A DNA stretch of 64,000 nt from Ecdyonurus torrentis. Lineage: Eukaryota; Arthropoda; Insecta; Ephemeroptera; Heptageniidae. Each line of letters starts with the position of its first letter. The stretch's first letter is position 1. Location: contig OX439127.1 in assembly GCA_949318235.1 (NCBI GenBank), forward strand, positions 34,545,124 to 34,609,123. Direction: 5' to 3'. Shown piece by piece: positions 1-54,129 of this stretch. A program made the translations under genes and the position numbers. The notes below the pieces were generated by a model. The model made no database searches, was not told the origin of the DNA, and saw nothing but the letters and a program-made list of their open reading frames with translations.

Positions 1-1117
1 GTTTAAATTTTTTTTTTTAATTAAACAATTTAATAGCTTTTTATTCTAACATGGAAAAAAATGTTGCTTGAAATTTATTTACAATTAAAGATTTACCATA
101 TTGACTTATGAACTTTAAAAATATTTCAGCTTATATTTTGTTCTTTATTTAATCAAATCAACGCAAAAAAAAAAAAAACATTGTAATACAAGTCGTTAAC
201 AGCTGAAATTTTTCTTGATATACTGAAGGTATTTAAAGTAATAAAACTACCTGTGTAAGAATATCTATGTTTGCTTTTATAATCTTTAAATAAATACTCA
301 CTTTTAAGTATAATTTATAATATTTTATTGCATATTGTTTATTACTTTAAACTTTTTAATATTATTTTTACTATTCAATCTAGGATAATAGTATAAATGG
401 CAATTATAATTTATTTTGTCAAACTTTAATTATCTGCTACTTCCAAACTTAGATAAAATTTAAATCTTAGGAACTGTTAAGAAAAAAAATATATCAATAT
501 CATATTTTTTTTTTACATGCATCATACTAAAACTTGTTTATATGGTTTATTTCTTGTTATTCATTATTAAATGTGTGGTACACATAAAAGGCAACAATGA
601 TGTGTCTGCAAACAATATGTTGTGTAAGAAAAAAATAACAAATGTATGTAAGAACTTCAAAATTAATAATAAAATTTTAAAAACTGTTCAATTTATTGCT
701 ATGTTTAATTATATTTTTAATGTTCCATAAATCCTTATAATACGCAACTGTATAAGCTTAAAATTGTTTTAATTGTTGTTTCAGATTCTAATGCGGCATG
801 TATTCAAAATGTATGATATAAAATAATTCTGACATACTGTAGTAATTATATTTTAAAAATGTGCAATAATGTGGTAATAGATTATGTTATCAGTAATCAG
901 TGTAAAATTTCAAGAATAATAGTAACAATTTGTAATAACAATTTCTTCAAGTGCTGCTTTTTTTTCTTAAATTTTTTTTTTTTGTGAAAGTATTAGCTTT
1001 ATTTAAATTATACATAATCTGTTGCTTATTTTTGTTATAGTTTTTTGTGCATTTTTTGTTATTGCTTAAAATTGAATTTTTAATGATAGTAAATAATAAC
1101 AACAATTAAAAGAATAT
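1..1117. other. AT-rich intergenic DNA, no gene seen
   Basis: Very AT-rich sequence with short poly-T and poly-A runs. Open frames are short and of low complexity, with no recognisable domain or splice-bounded coding segment. Confidence 0.6.
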
Positions 1118-1488
1118 TAAATAAATCAGGTTAGCCAAACATTAATTAGGATAACCAATAAATTATATGGATAGCCAATTATTAGTTAGGATTATCAGGG
1201 ATTTGAAATCTCGTTAAAGCCATAGAAAACACAGGTGTATCAAAAAATCTAATACTCGGTACTATCAAAGTTTTTTCATGCTAACCAAAGATCTCAAAAC
1301 CCTGGATAACCATGAAATTCCGTAATAAAGTCACATTCAGTCCCGAGTTTTCAAAACCGTGGACAGCCACAAAAATGTCATGTTATCCACGGTTTGGAGT
1401 TCTGTGGCAGCCATAGAAAACCCTGGTAACGAAGGTAACTGATTTACCTTCGTTACCAGGGTTTTTGAGGCCGATTTTTTTAACAGTG
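1118..1488. repeat. Degenerate short repeats ending in a perfect hairpin beside the gap
   Basis: A loose series of similar phrases (gttagccaaac, ggataaccaat, ggatagccaat, ggataaccat, gacagccaca, ggcagccata) recurs every few tens of bases. The block ends in a near-perfect inverted repeat at about 1417-1467 whose arms read AAACCCTGGTAACGAAGGTAA and its complement, separated by a few bases. The assembly breaks just after it. This looks like the edge of a larger repeat or satellite that could not be assembled; the family is not recognised. Confidence 0.5.
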
Positions 1489-1688
1489 NNNNNNNNNNNN
1501 NNNNNNNNNNNNNNNNNNNNNNNNNNNNNNNNNNNNNNNNNNNNNNNNNNNNNNNNNNNNNNNNNNNNNNNNNNNNNNNNNNNNNNNNNNNNNNNNNNNN
1601 NNNNNNNNNNNNNNNNNNNNNNNNNNNNNNNNNNNNNNNNNNNNNNNNNNNNNNNNNNNNNNNNNNNNNNNNNNNNNNNNNNNNNNNN
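1489..1688. other. Assembly gap of 200 N
   Basis: A run of exactly 200 unknown bases, which looks like a fixed-size scaffold gap rather than a measured length. It directly follows a hairpin repeat, a plausible cause of the break. Confidence 0.98.
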
Positions 1689-2676
1689 AGTATGTACATT
1701 TCTTTACTATACTGTACTGTAAGCTTCATTTAATATTTAATATTTAAAATGCAATTACTTTCATTTCTTATAAAATGTTAACGTGTTTTTAGGTTGTATA
1801 AAATTACTCTGATATAAGCACTCTGATTCTTGATGCACACCGTGCTAGATTTGTTTGTGCGTATTATGCATTATCAACTCTGATTTAATCGTTTTCTAAT
1901 GTCACATGTGTTGGCGTGACCATGAAAACACGTTTATGAAGCTGGAATAAGTAGCCTTGAATTTGCATTTTTGTCTTTATGGAATTTGTAATTTGCGTCT
2001 TTTACTTACTTTTTTTTTTTTAATTAGATCTGATAATTATCAGCTTGTGTCCACTTTTCGTAGCTTTTATTCTACCCTTGGTACCAAAGCCTATGTTTTT
2101 GAATTAAAATAATATATTGGAAACAAATACGTGGATGTAACCACAACCATATTTGAGGTGATATTGAACACTCACGTTGGAGATGTAATCTTATACATGG
2201 CGCCATATCCATTTTGGTTCATTTGATTTGACAGATATTTTTATTTTAAAATTAGTAAAATTGCACCATTTTATAACGGAAATAAAATATTACTAGCAAT
2301 ATCAACGATTTGTATTGATTACTTTCGTTTAATTCATTTATTATAATATATTATTATTATTAATTTTCTTGACAGGCAAAGTTGGTGGTTATGAAACAAA
2401 TGAATCTGTGCATTCTATACTTGCAGTGATTATGTTATATTTGGATAAAATCATCTTTATTGAAGTATGAAACTGAGATTACCTTATAGCATTATTCAAT
2501 GCACCTCATCATAAAATATAATATTATTCAATATTAATAAATATGAGCAAAATTCACGCATGATTTGACCTGATGTTGACAAAAGGACGTATAAGAAACT
2601 TTTACAATGTATAGCAATCTGACTACCGTTATATTATTTTAATATTATGCAAATTTGTAGTCCTATGTGCACGTGA

Positions 2677-2769
<93 letters not shown>

Positions 2770-4299
2770 CGATTTAAATGTGTATATTTACATTACATAG
2801 AATGTGTAAATATTTCAGCTTTATTAATATTTGTTCAGTTTCAAACTTATTACAATACGAGTTTCACGCTTTATTGAGCTGAAAATATTAAGTTTAAATA
2901 TTAAATTATACCAAAACCGAAAGAATTTAAAGGAAGTGAACGTAATGTTGTATTCTTTATTATATGTTTTTTTTTGTCCTTATTATATTATTATTATTAA
3001 TGTGACTTTTTGTAATAGCTGTAGCATTACGAGCTTTGAAGATAAAATAGAGAAAGCAGGGAAACTAAAATCAGACCAAAGTTAAAGTAAATGAAAACAC
3101 GTTGTGTCAGTCTGTTTCTGCATCGCTAAATAATTCAAAGTGTCAATTAATATTAATTATTAATTAATTAGGATGAATAACTGTTTACAGACTTCCATTT
3201 TCTATAAAGCAGTTTCTTTTATAATTCTGAAATTACATTATTCAGTGCTCACAAATATGATATAAAAAATTATCATAATTTACGAATAAAACCAAGAAAT
3301 GTTATGGGAAAAATAATAATGATATTGATTGAAATTTGATATAATTTTTTTCCCTCCAAACACAAGTGCTTTTCTAATTTAATTTGTGCAGATAAGGTAC
3401 TTGTATTAAATATCAAACAAAATCTTTTACATTTCCCAGCATTTTTGTTTTATTACGATTTATCTGCTCTATAGTTGAGATATGAATTCAACTTGGAAAA
3501 AGTCCCACTTTCCCTCCTTTTTTATTATTATTTTATTTATTTATTTATTTTGTTTTTTATCAACTAGTTGATGTGATAACGACAGGTAAATAATACGTTC
3601 GACGAAAAGAACTTTTCCCCCGCAATCCCTTGACCTTTATTTTAGCTTATAGTTCACCTGCCTAAATTTGTGTGTTTTTAAAAACAACTATGATCCAGTG
3701 GTGAACATTTTATATGTACATTGAAACCAAATCTAATTACCTAGGCCCCCTTGTGGTTTATTCACTCTATAAATAACACCTTATATAATTCACAAGTACT
3801 GTATTCTTTATTATATGGTATAACCCAAGTTAATATTAACCTACGTTGTACATTATCCAGTGTTATTTTGCATGCATATTATTATTATTATTATACATAA
3901 TATAAATATAATAAAACCACGAAGTTTTGTAACAAAGAAATTGGAATAAATTTGTATTCACTGGCAGTTAAAAGTAAAAATAAATAAATAATGATATTAT
4001 CATTACTGTGTGTCAAAATAAATAATTAAAATAGACAAAATTATTTTAGTGTCTTTCGTATATTTGGCATTATTACTCTTTTGTCGTATTATTCACTTTT
4101 AATTTCGCAAAAACTTACGAGAACACAAATACCAGAAATTTTTGTGCCCCCCCCCCCCCTCCCGCTCTGGTCAATATTGCTTGCAAATATTAGCCAATGT
4201 CGGTAATTATTTGCTTATATGGTTTCAGTTGCATAATTCTAGTTGTTTCATTGTCATTATTGTTAAAATCGTGGATTGCATGTTTACACATATTGATTA
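1689..4299. other. AT-rich intergenic DNA upstream of LRRK, no gene seen
   Basis: No coding segment is supported. It contains a (TA)n tract at 2680-2764, a short poly-C tract near 4147-4160, and scattered poly-A/T runs. Confidence 0.6.
2680..2764. repeat. (TA)n microsatellite
   Basis: An uninterrupted alternating AT tract of about 85 bases. Confidence 0.95.
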
Positions 4300-4502
4300 G
4301 GTGTGTGGTGGGGCCAGCAGTCTGGGAGGTTGAAGGATCGAGGAAGCACCCGCAGTGGCAGGGCAGGTGATTGGACGGGACGGGGCTTTAGAGACAGACG
4401 CTCTATGAAGGTCAGGCAGGCAAGTTAGCAAGAGACACTCAGGCAACCGCGGTCTCGCGGGAGTTACCATCGTTGGTCTCTCTCAATTTATTACGTGGGG
4501 AA

Positions 4503-4540
<38 letters not shown>

Positions 4541-4677
4541 CAAACAACTTTTATTTAGTTGATTAAGTGCGCGCACTATATCTATCTTATAACGTGTGAA
4601 GTAAGTTCAGGGCAAAACAATCTCTTAAGTGTGGTCGGAAGCGTGTGAGATCGCTCACTGTTGGCCAGGGTGAGAAT
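4300..4677 (+). promoter_or_regulatory. Probable LRRK promoter and 5' UTR
   Basis: This G-rich stretch stands out from its AT-rich surroundings (for example gtggggccagcagtctggga and gattggacgggacggggct, the latter with an ATTGG inverted CCAAT box). It lies directly upstream of the first LRRK coding exon. A run of more than 30 A lies at about 4507-4538. The frame of the start codon is open from a TGA at 4597-4599, and the ATG at 4678 is the first in-frame ATG after it. A consensus donor (gaa then GTAAGT) at 4601 could mark an alternative non-coding first exon. No transcription start can be fixed from sequence alone. Confidence 0.45.
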
Positions 4678-45890
<41,213 letters not shown>

Positions 45891-46483
45891 ACATAATTAG
45901 AGGATTCAACACTTTTGTCTGTCTTAAGTTGTATTTTATACTCAGCTTTATTAGGAATCCTCTCATTGATTGGTGAAACATATCTATAACATGAAAATTA
46001 TGTTATAAATATAAGTTTACTCCTTAGTTCTGTTTTTTTTTTTTTTTTTTTAAATCCACAATTTATTCAGTTTGTTGTAGCCTGTGTAGTAAAAAATAAA
46101 CAAAAAGTTATAACTTGTTGGTATAAAATAAGTAATATAAATATTTTAATCATAGGGGAAACAATATACTTTTAAAATATAATAGTCGTATATATTCAGC
46201 GCAGTGATATTAAATTGATAATAATTACAATGAGAATTGTAACTCTATATATGTAATAATAATGTTACAATGCTCCATTAACATCAGTTCACATAAGAAA
46301 TTAATCCCCCCTCCCCCAATCAAAAAGTGCCTCTTAAGTCACACACTTTTAAGAAATCTCATAATGTTATATGATATATAAATTTATTTCTTAGTGAAAT
46401 AACTTTTGAAATAATTGAAGAATTTTACATTTAATGAAGCTTCCTGAACAGTTTGTTTAATTTAATACATTATTTTAAAAACA

Positions 46484-46489
46484 AATAAA
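46484..46489 (+). promoter_or_regulatory. Candidate LRRK poly(A) signal
   Basis: AATAAA about 590 nt after the LRRK stop. An earlier AATAAA lies at 46095-46100. Which is used cannot be told from sequence. Confidence 0.3.
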
Positions 46490-46612
46490 GCACAGCTTTT
46501 ATGTTTGGTTCATATTTGTATATTAAGTATGTTTAATTAATGTGTAATTTAGTGCTTGTATAATAATTTAATTGCGTGTATGTGTTTGTGTGTGTGTGTC
46601 TATCATATATTA

Positions 46613-47570
46613 TACAGGGTTGGGCAGTAGAATCCGGAAACTTTTCAATCTTAATTTCCCACCTATCTGTTTGCGCGATTTTCTTTCCATTTAGATTTTC
46701 ACAAAGCTAATGATATGCATAAAGAAGACATGGCCATAAATCACCGGAATTTTTAAGTGAAGTAATTAAAGTTGGTAGATGAAGTTTCAGTAAAGTTTTT
46801 ATTCGCGCCCGACTATTGTTACGAAGGACGGTCAGGACGTGGAAACTAATGGAAAATTTGGGTCCGAGCTACCCCAGGTACTTCATCAATGTTATAAGCA
46901 AGCCATCTGTCAGCACTGCGACTGTCTTTTGCTTTTTGGGAAGAAGTTATATGCATTTTTAAAAAAATCGAATATGGCCAATTTTTCATTTGTGGAAATT
47001 TTAACTCCCGAAGTTTGCAACGTTTACCCCTTATACTCCTGCATCTACAAATCAGTGTCATAGAAACTATAATGGCATAACATATTATGCTAATTGAAGT
47101 CTTCTTCTGCATTGAAAGCTATTTTGGTGGTGCCGACTCTAATTTTGCCCCTAAATTACAGCACTTTATACCTATAGCCTCCTATAGGTCCTTTTTGCTA
47201 AGCCTGGATGGCTTCATGGGTCCTAACTGCCCTTTTTATTACATTATCTTGCTTTTAAAGACATCTGACCATTCTATGAATTTTTCGCCGTCAGAAAATT
47301 ATGATAAAATTTTGTACATGCAAAATCTGTTGTAACCAAAGAATTTTGAAGCATCGGTCAGCGATTTTCGTGCGCGAGTGTTAATTTTACCGAAACTTCA
47401 TCTACCATTTTTAATTACTTCACTTAAAAATTCTGGTATTTTATGGCCATGTATTCTTTTTGCCTATCTTTAGCTTTATGAAAAACTAAACGGAATGAAA
47501 ATCGCGCAGACGGATCGGGGGGAAATCAAGATTGAAAAGTTTCGGGTTGCTTTGAAATTTCTTAATATAT
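46613..47570. mobile_element. Non-autonomous TIR element of about 950 bp
   Basis: Long inverted ends pair over about 200 bp: left GAAACTTTTCAATCTTAATTT and GTGAAGTAATTAAAGTTGGT, right the complements (AATCAAGATTGAAAAGTTTC; ACCATTTTTAATTACTTCAC). The left border is TA then CAGGGTTGGGCAGTAG. The middle (46820-47365) has short open frames of no recognisable family. Confidence 0.78.
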
Positions 47571-47629
47571 CTAATATTTGGAGACATGAACATGTACACT
47601 GCTGTTGTCATATTTATTCGGGAGGAGTG

Positions 47630-47758
47630 TACAGCTCTGGACATTGCAGAAGTTTGAGAACGATTTGCATGGGCAACCCGTAACCATATTATGCTATCTT
47701 AATGAGAAAATGCAGTGGCTGCCACAGCCCCGTTCTTAAACTTTTATCCAGAGGTGTA
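47630..47758. mobile_element. Tc1-like MITE, second copy
   Basis: Begins TA then CAGCTCTGGAC and ends CCAGAGGTG then TA. The interior (GAACGATTTGCATGGGCAAC, CTTAATGAGAAAATGCAG) is the reverse complement of the copy in the LINE at 6922-7045, with more divergence. Confidence 0.85.
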
Positions 47759-47788
47759 CTGTACATTATATGTACACAGAACCGCTAT

Positions 47789-48087
47789 AATATATTTTAC
47801 CATTCAAAAACTCCTGCTTAATTTGCAATGTTATTGACTGTCGTTGACTGTTTATGTTTACTCAAAATGCGGAAAAGGAAGTGACCGGAAAAGGAAACCA
47901 CGTGACGGTAAAAATGGGAGAAAAGTTGGTGCCAGCAGCAAGCTAGGCCTGAGCTACCTCCCACTTTTACCGTCACGTGGTTTCCTTTTCCGGCACTTCC
48001 TTTTTCGCATTTTGAGTAAACATTAGCAGTCATTCTTATCGTTCTTATGAGAAAAATGCACTGGATTTTAATGGTAAAATATCTTAT
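47789..48087. mobile_element. Small TTTACCAT-ended MITE split by a palindromic MITE
   Basis: The outer parts (TTTACCATTCAAAAACTCC ... TGCAATGTTATT and GTTCTTATGAGAAAAATGCA ... AATGGTAAAATATCTTA) match an uninterrupted copy at 60518-60624. About 195 bp are inserted between them (47840-48037): a palindrome with arms TTTACTCAAAATGCGGAAAA and complement, containing CACGTGACGGTAAAA. Confidence 0.82.
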
Positions 48088-48097
48088 CGCGGTCCTG

Positions 48098-48600
48098 TTA
48101 GCTTGGTGGTAAATCTATCATGAGCAAAGGGTAAAAATATGTGGTCAGGTAAGAGCAGCGTTGTCACTTATTAGTTATTACTCTGAACCACCTGCTGTAT
48201 TCTTGCTTCTCTTAATAAGTGAGAGAATGATTGACATCTCACTTCTTTACCTTAGTGCAACTTTTTGGTTAATTGATAACAAAACCGATATAGACAATTT
48301 ATTATTTGTTAAATACATGAAATATTTTGCTATTGTGTCTTAAAAGCATTTTTCACTTTAGCTATACTTAGTTATTTTAATGTTGCTTTCATAATCAATT
48401 AATAGAAATCACAAATATAAAGTAAAAATAAATGAGTGAGATGTCAATCTTTCTCTCACTTAGTGAAAGCAAAGCAAGAAAAAAGCAGGTGGTTGAGATG
48501 AGTAAGAGGCAATGCTGCTCTTGATACCTGACCATGCATTTTTACCCTATGCTTTAGAAAGCAGCATCACCTTTGATGTTAGTTTTACCACCAAGCTAAG
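48098..48600. mobile_element. TIR element of about 500 bp
   Basis: The ends read TTAGCTTGGTGGTAAATC and TTTTACCACCAAGCTAAG, extending inward through GGGTAAAAATATGTGGTCAG and its complement CTGACCATGCATTTTTACCC over about 150 bp. No coding capacity. Confidence 0.8.
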
Positions 48601-48898
48601 TGTATTATGCAGCAATGCAGCATATACAGCTCAATTTATAATAATATTAGTATAATTATTTTACTGCAAATCGTATATTTTATTGTTTCTTTGGGCTCTT
48701 TTATGCTAGTAGCATGTGTGCTATACTATTTATTAATTGATTGATATTAAAAAAATTATGTGTGTGTATGTATGTACAGTATGTGTATACACACACACAC
48801 ATACATACACATACACACACACATACACACACACATGACACATATATAATTTTAGCTTTTAATTAATAACATTTTTAATTGTATAATCACCTGTATCT

Positions 48899-49028
<130 letters not shown>

Positions 49029-49680
49029 AAGTGGATTTTATAAATTAGTCATACATGTGATAAGTGATTAATGCTTTTAATCATTACTTTTATCAGTATT
49101 TTTTTTTATGGATTGCAGATAACTGCCCCTCCTTGTGGTATAGGGATTTATCAGTATTGTCATTAATATATTGTAATATAATCATACATTTATTGTGTAA
49201 TTCCCGCTCTTCCTGTACCTCAATTTTTGATTTACTCTTATTTGTCGTCAAGGCCTCTATTATTTTCTTATTTATCTAACAAAAAAAAATTATAAATAAA
49301 ATAAAATAATAATAATAATGTAAATTTTAGTTCTGTTATAAAAGTAATAATAGTAATAATTATGTGAACTCCTGATTTTGTGCATTTGCAAGGAAATGTT
49401 GATAAAAATATATGCGTATTTTGGATGGCTGTATGTAGACTGTAGAGTATAAAAAGATTAAAAAGCAACACATTTTAAAATACATAGTAACATAAATAAG
49501 ATTAAAGTTCAGACTTATTTTTTTTGTTTTTTTTTTATGATTATTTTTATGTATTATTTACTGTTTTATAACATATTTGCATATAGCTAGATATTGAACA
49601 ATATATAAATAACATATTACTATTTTTAAGAAAATGAATTTGAAATTTTGAATTCATAAATTTTGATTTAAATAAGTATA

Positions 49681-50776
49681 TTCGCACCAGTAGAATGAAA
49701 AGCTCGTATTAGAAATTCTCATGTTTTCGAAGTTTGAATCGCTAGAACTCAAAAATTAAAAGTCAGAAAAAATTGAAATTATTTTTGTCCTGTGACTTAT
49801 TAATCTGACAATACATTTGATAAATTTCAAATTTTTATTGCAAACAGTTCGCTCAGAAATCAGTAATTATAGTAAACTAAAACACCCCGTTTTCGCACTC
49901 TGTTCAAAAAAGAGAAATTAAAACTATTTTTCCCATGCAACAGTAAGCAATAAAAATTTCAAAGTGATATCATAGATTCAAAAAATGTTACTTATTCCTA
50001 ATGTACAGTTGATTTGTTTTTTTGCAAGCAACTGGTTGCCCGGTTGCAAATCGGGCCCTTTGTCAAAATTTGCAAAAAACGGATCTCGCGTTGTATTAAT
50101 GCTTTCAAGCTGAAAATTATTTTAGGGGTGCAATTTCATATTCTTAAAATATTTCTTTGCCAGTATACAAAATTATTTTAAAATTAACTAAAATTTATGA
50201 ATTAATTCATTTATAACCCTGTATTTACGCAAAAAGCAGTGCATAAAAAGCCTGATGACCGCAACCAGCAGTACATCAAATTTTTAAAAATTCATTTAAA
50301 ATTATGGAAATAAGATATTTACATTATTAGCAAAAGAACATTTAAGGGATTCAAAATTGCACCCGTAAAATAATTTTCAGCTTCAAAGCATTAATAGAAC
50401 GCGAGATCGGTTTTTTGCAATTTTGGCAAAGGGGTTGCTTGCAAAAAAATTTCAGCCCTACATTAGCAATAAGTAACATTTCTTGACTCTATGATATTAA
50501 TTTGAAATTTTTATTGCTTGTTGTTGCATGGGAAAAATAATTTTAATAACACTTTTTTGGACAACATTCGAAAACAGGGTGTTTTAGTTTACTAATTGAT
50601 GAATTGTGAACGAACTGTTTGCGATAAAAATATGAAATTTATAAAATATATTATCAGATTCATTAGCCGCACGACAAAAGTAATTTCAATTTTTTTGTGA
50701 CTTTATTTTTGTATTATAACGATTAAACTTCGAAAACACGGGGATTTCTTATACAAGCTTTTCATTCTACTCGTGC

Positions 50777-50778
<2 letters not shown>
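49681..50778. mobile_element. 1.1-kb fold-back element
   Basis: Inverted repeat with arms of about 500 bp. The left end reads TTCGCACCAGTAGAATGAAA; the right end reads TTTCATTCTACTCGTGCAAT. Inner landmarks pair throughout (AAACACCCCGTTTTCG with CGAAAACAGGGTGTTT; GCAAAAAACGGATCTCGCG with CGCGAGATCGGTTTTTTGC). The centre is near 50220. Arms differ by scattered mismatches; no protein is encoded. Confidence 0.88.
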
Positions 50779-50814
<36 letters not shown>

Positions 50815-51176
50815 CTATAGTTTCAATCCTGAAACAAGGACATTTTCTTGCCCCTCTCCCTCCCCATGCATTATAATTATTCAGTTTGCATTATATAGCC
50901 TATTATACAGACATTTTATAATATAAAAGTATATATACTTTGAAAAGTAAAGTAAACTGGCACAGCTGAACATGACAACGGACATGTCAAAATTAAAGTT
51001 GCCTGGCACAGTTATTTCAATTAAAGATATAATTAATTGAGCTATTTATCATTATTACCAAAGTAATATGATTATCTGTGGAAAATTAAAATCTAATTTT
51101 TACTTTTGATTTTCTCTCTTTTGATTGATAAGCTCACTGTGGCAGTGATGAATAAAAGCTCACACAACTCAATATT

Positions 51177-51492
51177 TTAAAGGCGTAGAACACCTTGAAC
51201 AAAAAAGTTGCGTAATATCCTATCAAACCTGAAAATAAATGTTGATTTGGCTGGAGTCTTTGATTTCTAATTTATTTTCCATTCACAAAATGCCGCTGCC
51301 GGTCACTTACGTCACATCTCGCCCGGTATACTTGCGCGTGGATCAGGCGAGCTGTGACGTCAGTGACCGGCAGCAGCATTTTGTGAATGGGAAATAAATT
51401 AGAAATCAATGACTCCGGCCAAATCAACGTTCATTTTCAAGTTTGTTAGGATATTATGCAACTTTTTTGTTCAATGTGTTCTACGCCTTTAA
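51177..51492. mobile_element. TTAA-flanked palindromic MITE, family A, copy 4
   Basis: Full-length copy with TTAA at both ends, the AGGCGTAGAACACCTTGAAC terminus and a CpG-rich palindromic core containing GACGTCA. Confidence 0.9.
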
Positions 51493-52581
51493 AATAATTG
51501 TCAAACTATATAGACAAAACCATTCACATATAACTTCTTTGTTGTGGTAATTCCAAATGGCTCTTACTAAGTTTTCTTTTATTAATTATTTTCATTTAAT
51601 TTTGATTCATAAAACTTTATTTATTTTTTTATTATTATTATTATTTTTTTTTTACAATTTATTGTGCATTAACATTTCATGTCTTTATTTTATATAGTTT
51701 TAAATAGCTTTAATTCACAAAATTATAATATGTATTAACATAATATATTGAATGTAAAAAAAAAAAAAAAAAAAAACGAAAATTACTTTATTTTTGTTAA
51801 CATCTGATGTAATTTTTCAAAGCATTAATTATTTCTGGCTGTGCATCAACTATTCATAATTTGTACCTTTTTTAGTGTTTTTAATTGTATACCCTTTTTG
51901 TTTATAAAATCAAGTTCATGTATTTTGATAATTTCATTGTTTGTAAAAGTGATGTAAATATTAATGTCATTAATATTGTCACGTGTGTACCCTGCGATGA
52001 TACAACAAAGTATATATAGGTATATGAAATTTATAACATTTTCAAGACAAATTAACCCAATTGTCTTAATTAGCATCACTTTAGTAATGTGTTCCTTGAT
52101 TTTTTATGTAAGTCATATTGTTGCAGTTTATTATTTTTTGGTCTTTTGCTGTTTTTTTTTTAATAGTATTATTTTTTTTTTTTGTATTCATTTTTAAACC
52201 ACAAAAATGGATTACGATTTAGTTTGATCAATACAAAATATAAGCTATATCTATACTTTTGCCTTTCATTATTGTTACTGAGATTTCTCTGAGAGGCATG
52301 GAAAACATACCTCTCATAACTTTATGCCAAATAGACATCTGCGAGAGCCCTATATTGGGGCATATCAGAATATATACATAATTTACACTGGAGATGGAGA
52401 ATTGAAATAAAAAAGTTTCTCTAATACCAATGATGTTTATTATATTTGATTTGATTTGATCTTTCATATGCCTGATTTAAATTTATCATTCTCTTTGCTC
52501 CACACGCAAAAAAAGAAATTGTTAGATAGGAAAACAGCTATAGGCCTCTGTACTGTAGTACGTTGTGTGAGACCAGTATTA

Positions 52582-52729
<148 letters not shown>

Positions 52730-53254
52730 ATCATTATAAACAATTGTGATAATATAAAGTAAAAAGTTCTGTACAGCAAAATACAAAATAAGTATACTAG
52801 AAGAACAGTTTTTTGAATGTTTTTGATAAAAAGTACATAATATATATATATATATATATATAATACATATATCAGTTTATCACATACATATAGTTACTTT
52901 TTATTTATTATTATTATTTTTTTAGCAGTTAAATAATAAAATGAAGCTTATATCGGTTTAGCGTTAATTTAATAATTTTAATAATAATAATAATAACTTA
53001 GTAATAATTTTAGCGGGTCCCCTAATTTAACATTGCTTATGGGGGAAAACTCTTTTTTTTTTTTTAATTTTTTTTTGCGATTTTTGAGAAAACTATATTA
53101 TACCGATTCCTGAGAAATTTAATTGAGGAATAATTTACCTTATATTTTTACGTGTTTTAAGCCTTTGAATTTTTAAAGAAATTTTTAAACCGATCAGGCA
53201 TATAAGAGAACAAATTATTTTAATATTATTAATTATGATACCATTTGCCTATAT

Positions 53255-53258
<4 letters not shown>

Positions 53259-53326
<68 letters not shown>
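53259..53326. repeat. (TA)n microsatellite
   Basis: Perfect alternating TA tract. Confidence 0.94.
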
Positions 53327-53330
<4 letters not shown>

Positions 53331-53899
53331 CATCAGCTATTATGTGCACTTTTTTACTATAACATATTTTTTCAATAATTTGAAGAGTTAAACATAGAAT
53401 ATGACGATTCAAGTAGCTTAAATATTTTTAAAAGATCCTGTGCTTATATAATATTCTATGCAAGATAATTATAGAGGCAGCATGCATATTATAATCATGC
53501 TTGTTGTATAAATGGTATGAACACAAAATATAAATATTACCTATTTTTAATTTGATCAAAACCTTAGGGATATATAATAATCATTTATATAATTAATAGG
53601 GAGGAAGACACATATAATGAAACGTCTAACTCGCTTGATATTGACATATATGTATGATACAGTTTTGGCTAATCAAACTTACACATTTTCATATTTGAGT
53701 TGTATTTTTCATTTTCAACATTTTCATGGTTGTATTAATATATCAAAATTACATTATTTTTATTGACAGACCATTAAATTGTTTTATCAATTACAAGCTA
53801 TATTATAATTAAAAGCAAAGCGTAAATAAAAATGAAGCAGAGAAAAAAAAATCTTTGATTTTGAATTTCCTCTTTTTCTTTAAAAAAATTCCGCTCACT

Positions 53900-54129
53900 C
53901 ACATCAATAGTATGGTTTGCAATTTCATTGGCTGAAAGCAGTCACGTGACCTCGAATAAGTTTTCTTTAGCAGCAATAGAGTGCAGCACACTCCAAACAC
54001 ATATCTTTACATACTTGTCATTGGCTAAATTTAGTCACATGACCTAAAACGTCACAATATTCGCTTGAAAAGCGTCCGTTTGGCGGTTCTCGTGGAGCGT
54101 TCTTTCTAACCAACTGCTGCGACTGAAAT
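53900..54129 (+). promoter_or_regulatory. H2A.Z promoter and 5' UTR with duplicated CCAAT/E-box module
   Basis: Two similar modules, each an inverted CCAAT box followed by an E-box-like site: CATTGGCTGAAAGCAGTCACG/TGACC at 53926-53951 and CATTGGCTAAATTTAGTCACA/TGACC at 54019-54044, 93 bp apart. AACGTCACA (CRE-like) lies just after the second. No TATA box is obvious. NF-Y and USF-type factors bind such elements; binding here is inferred. Confidence 0.65.

Noticed and set aside
46839..47335. Short frames inside the 46.6-47.6 kb element as a transposase
   Set aside because: No DDE, HTH or other motif could be seen and the frames are short; treated as non-autonomous.
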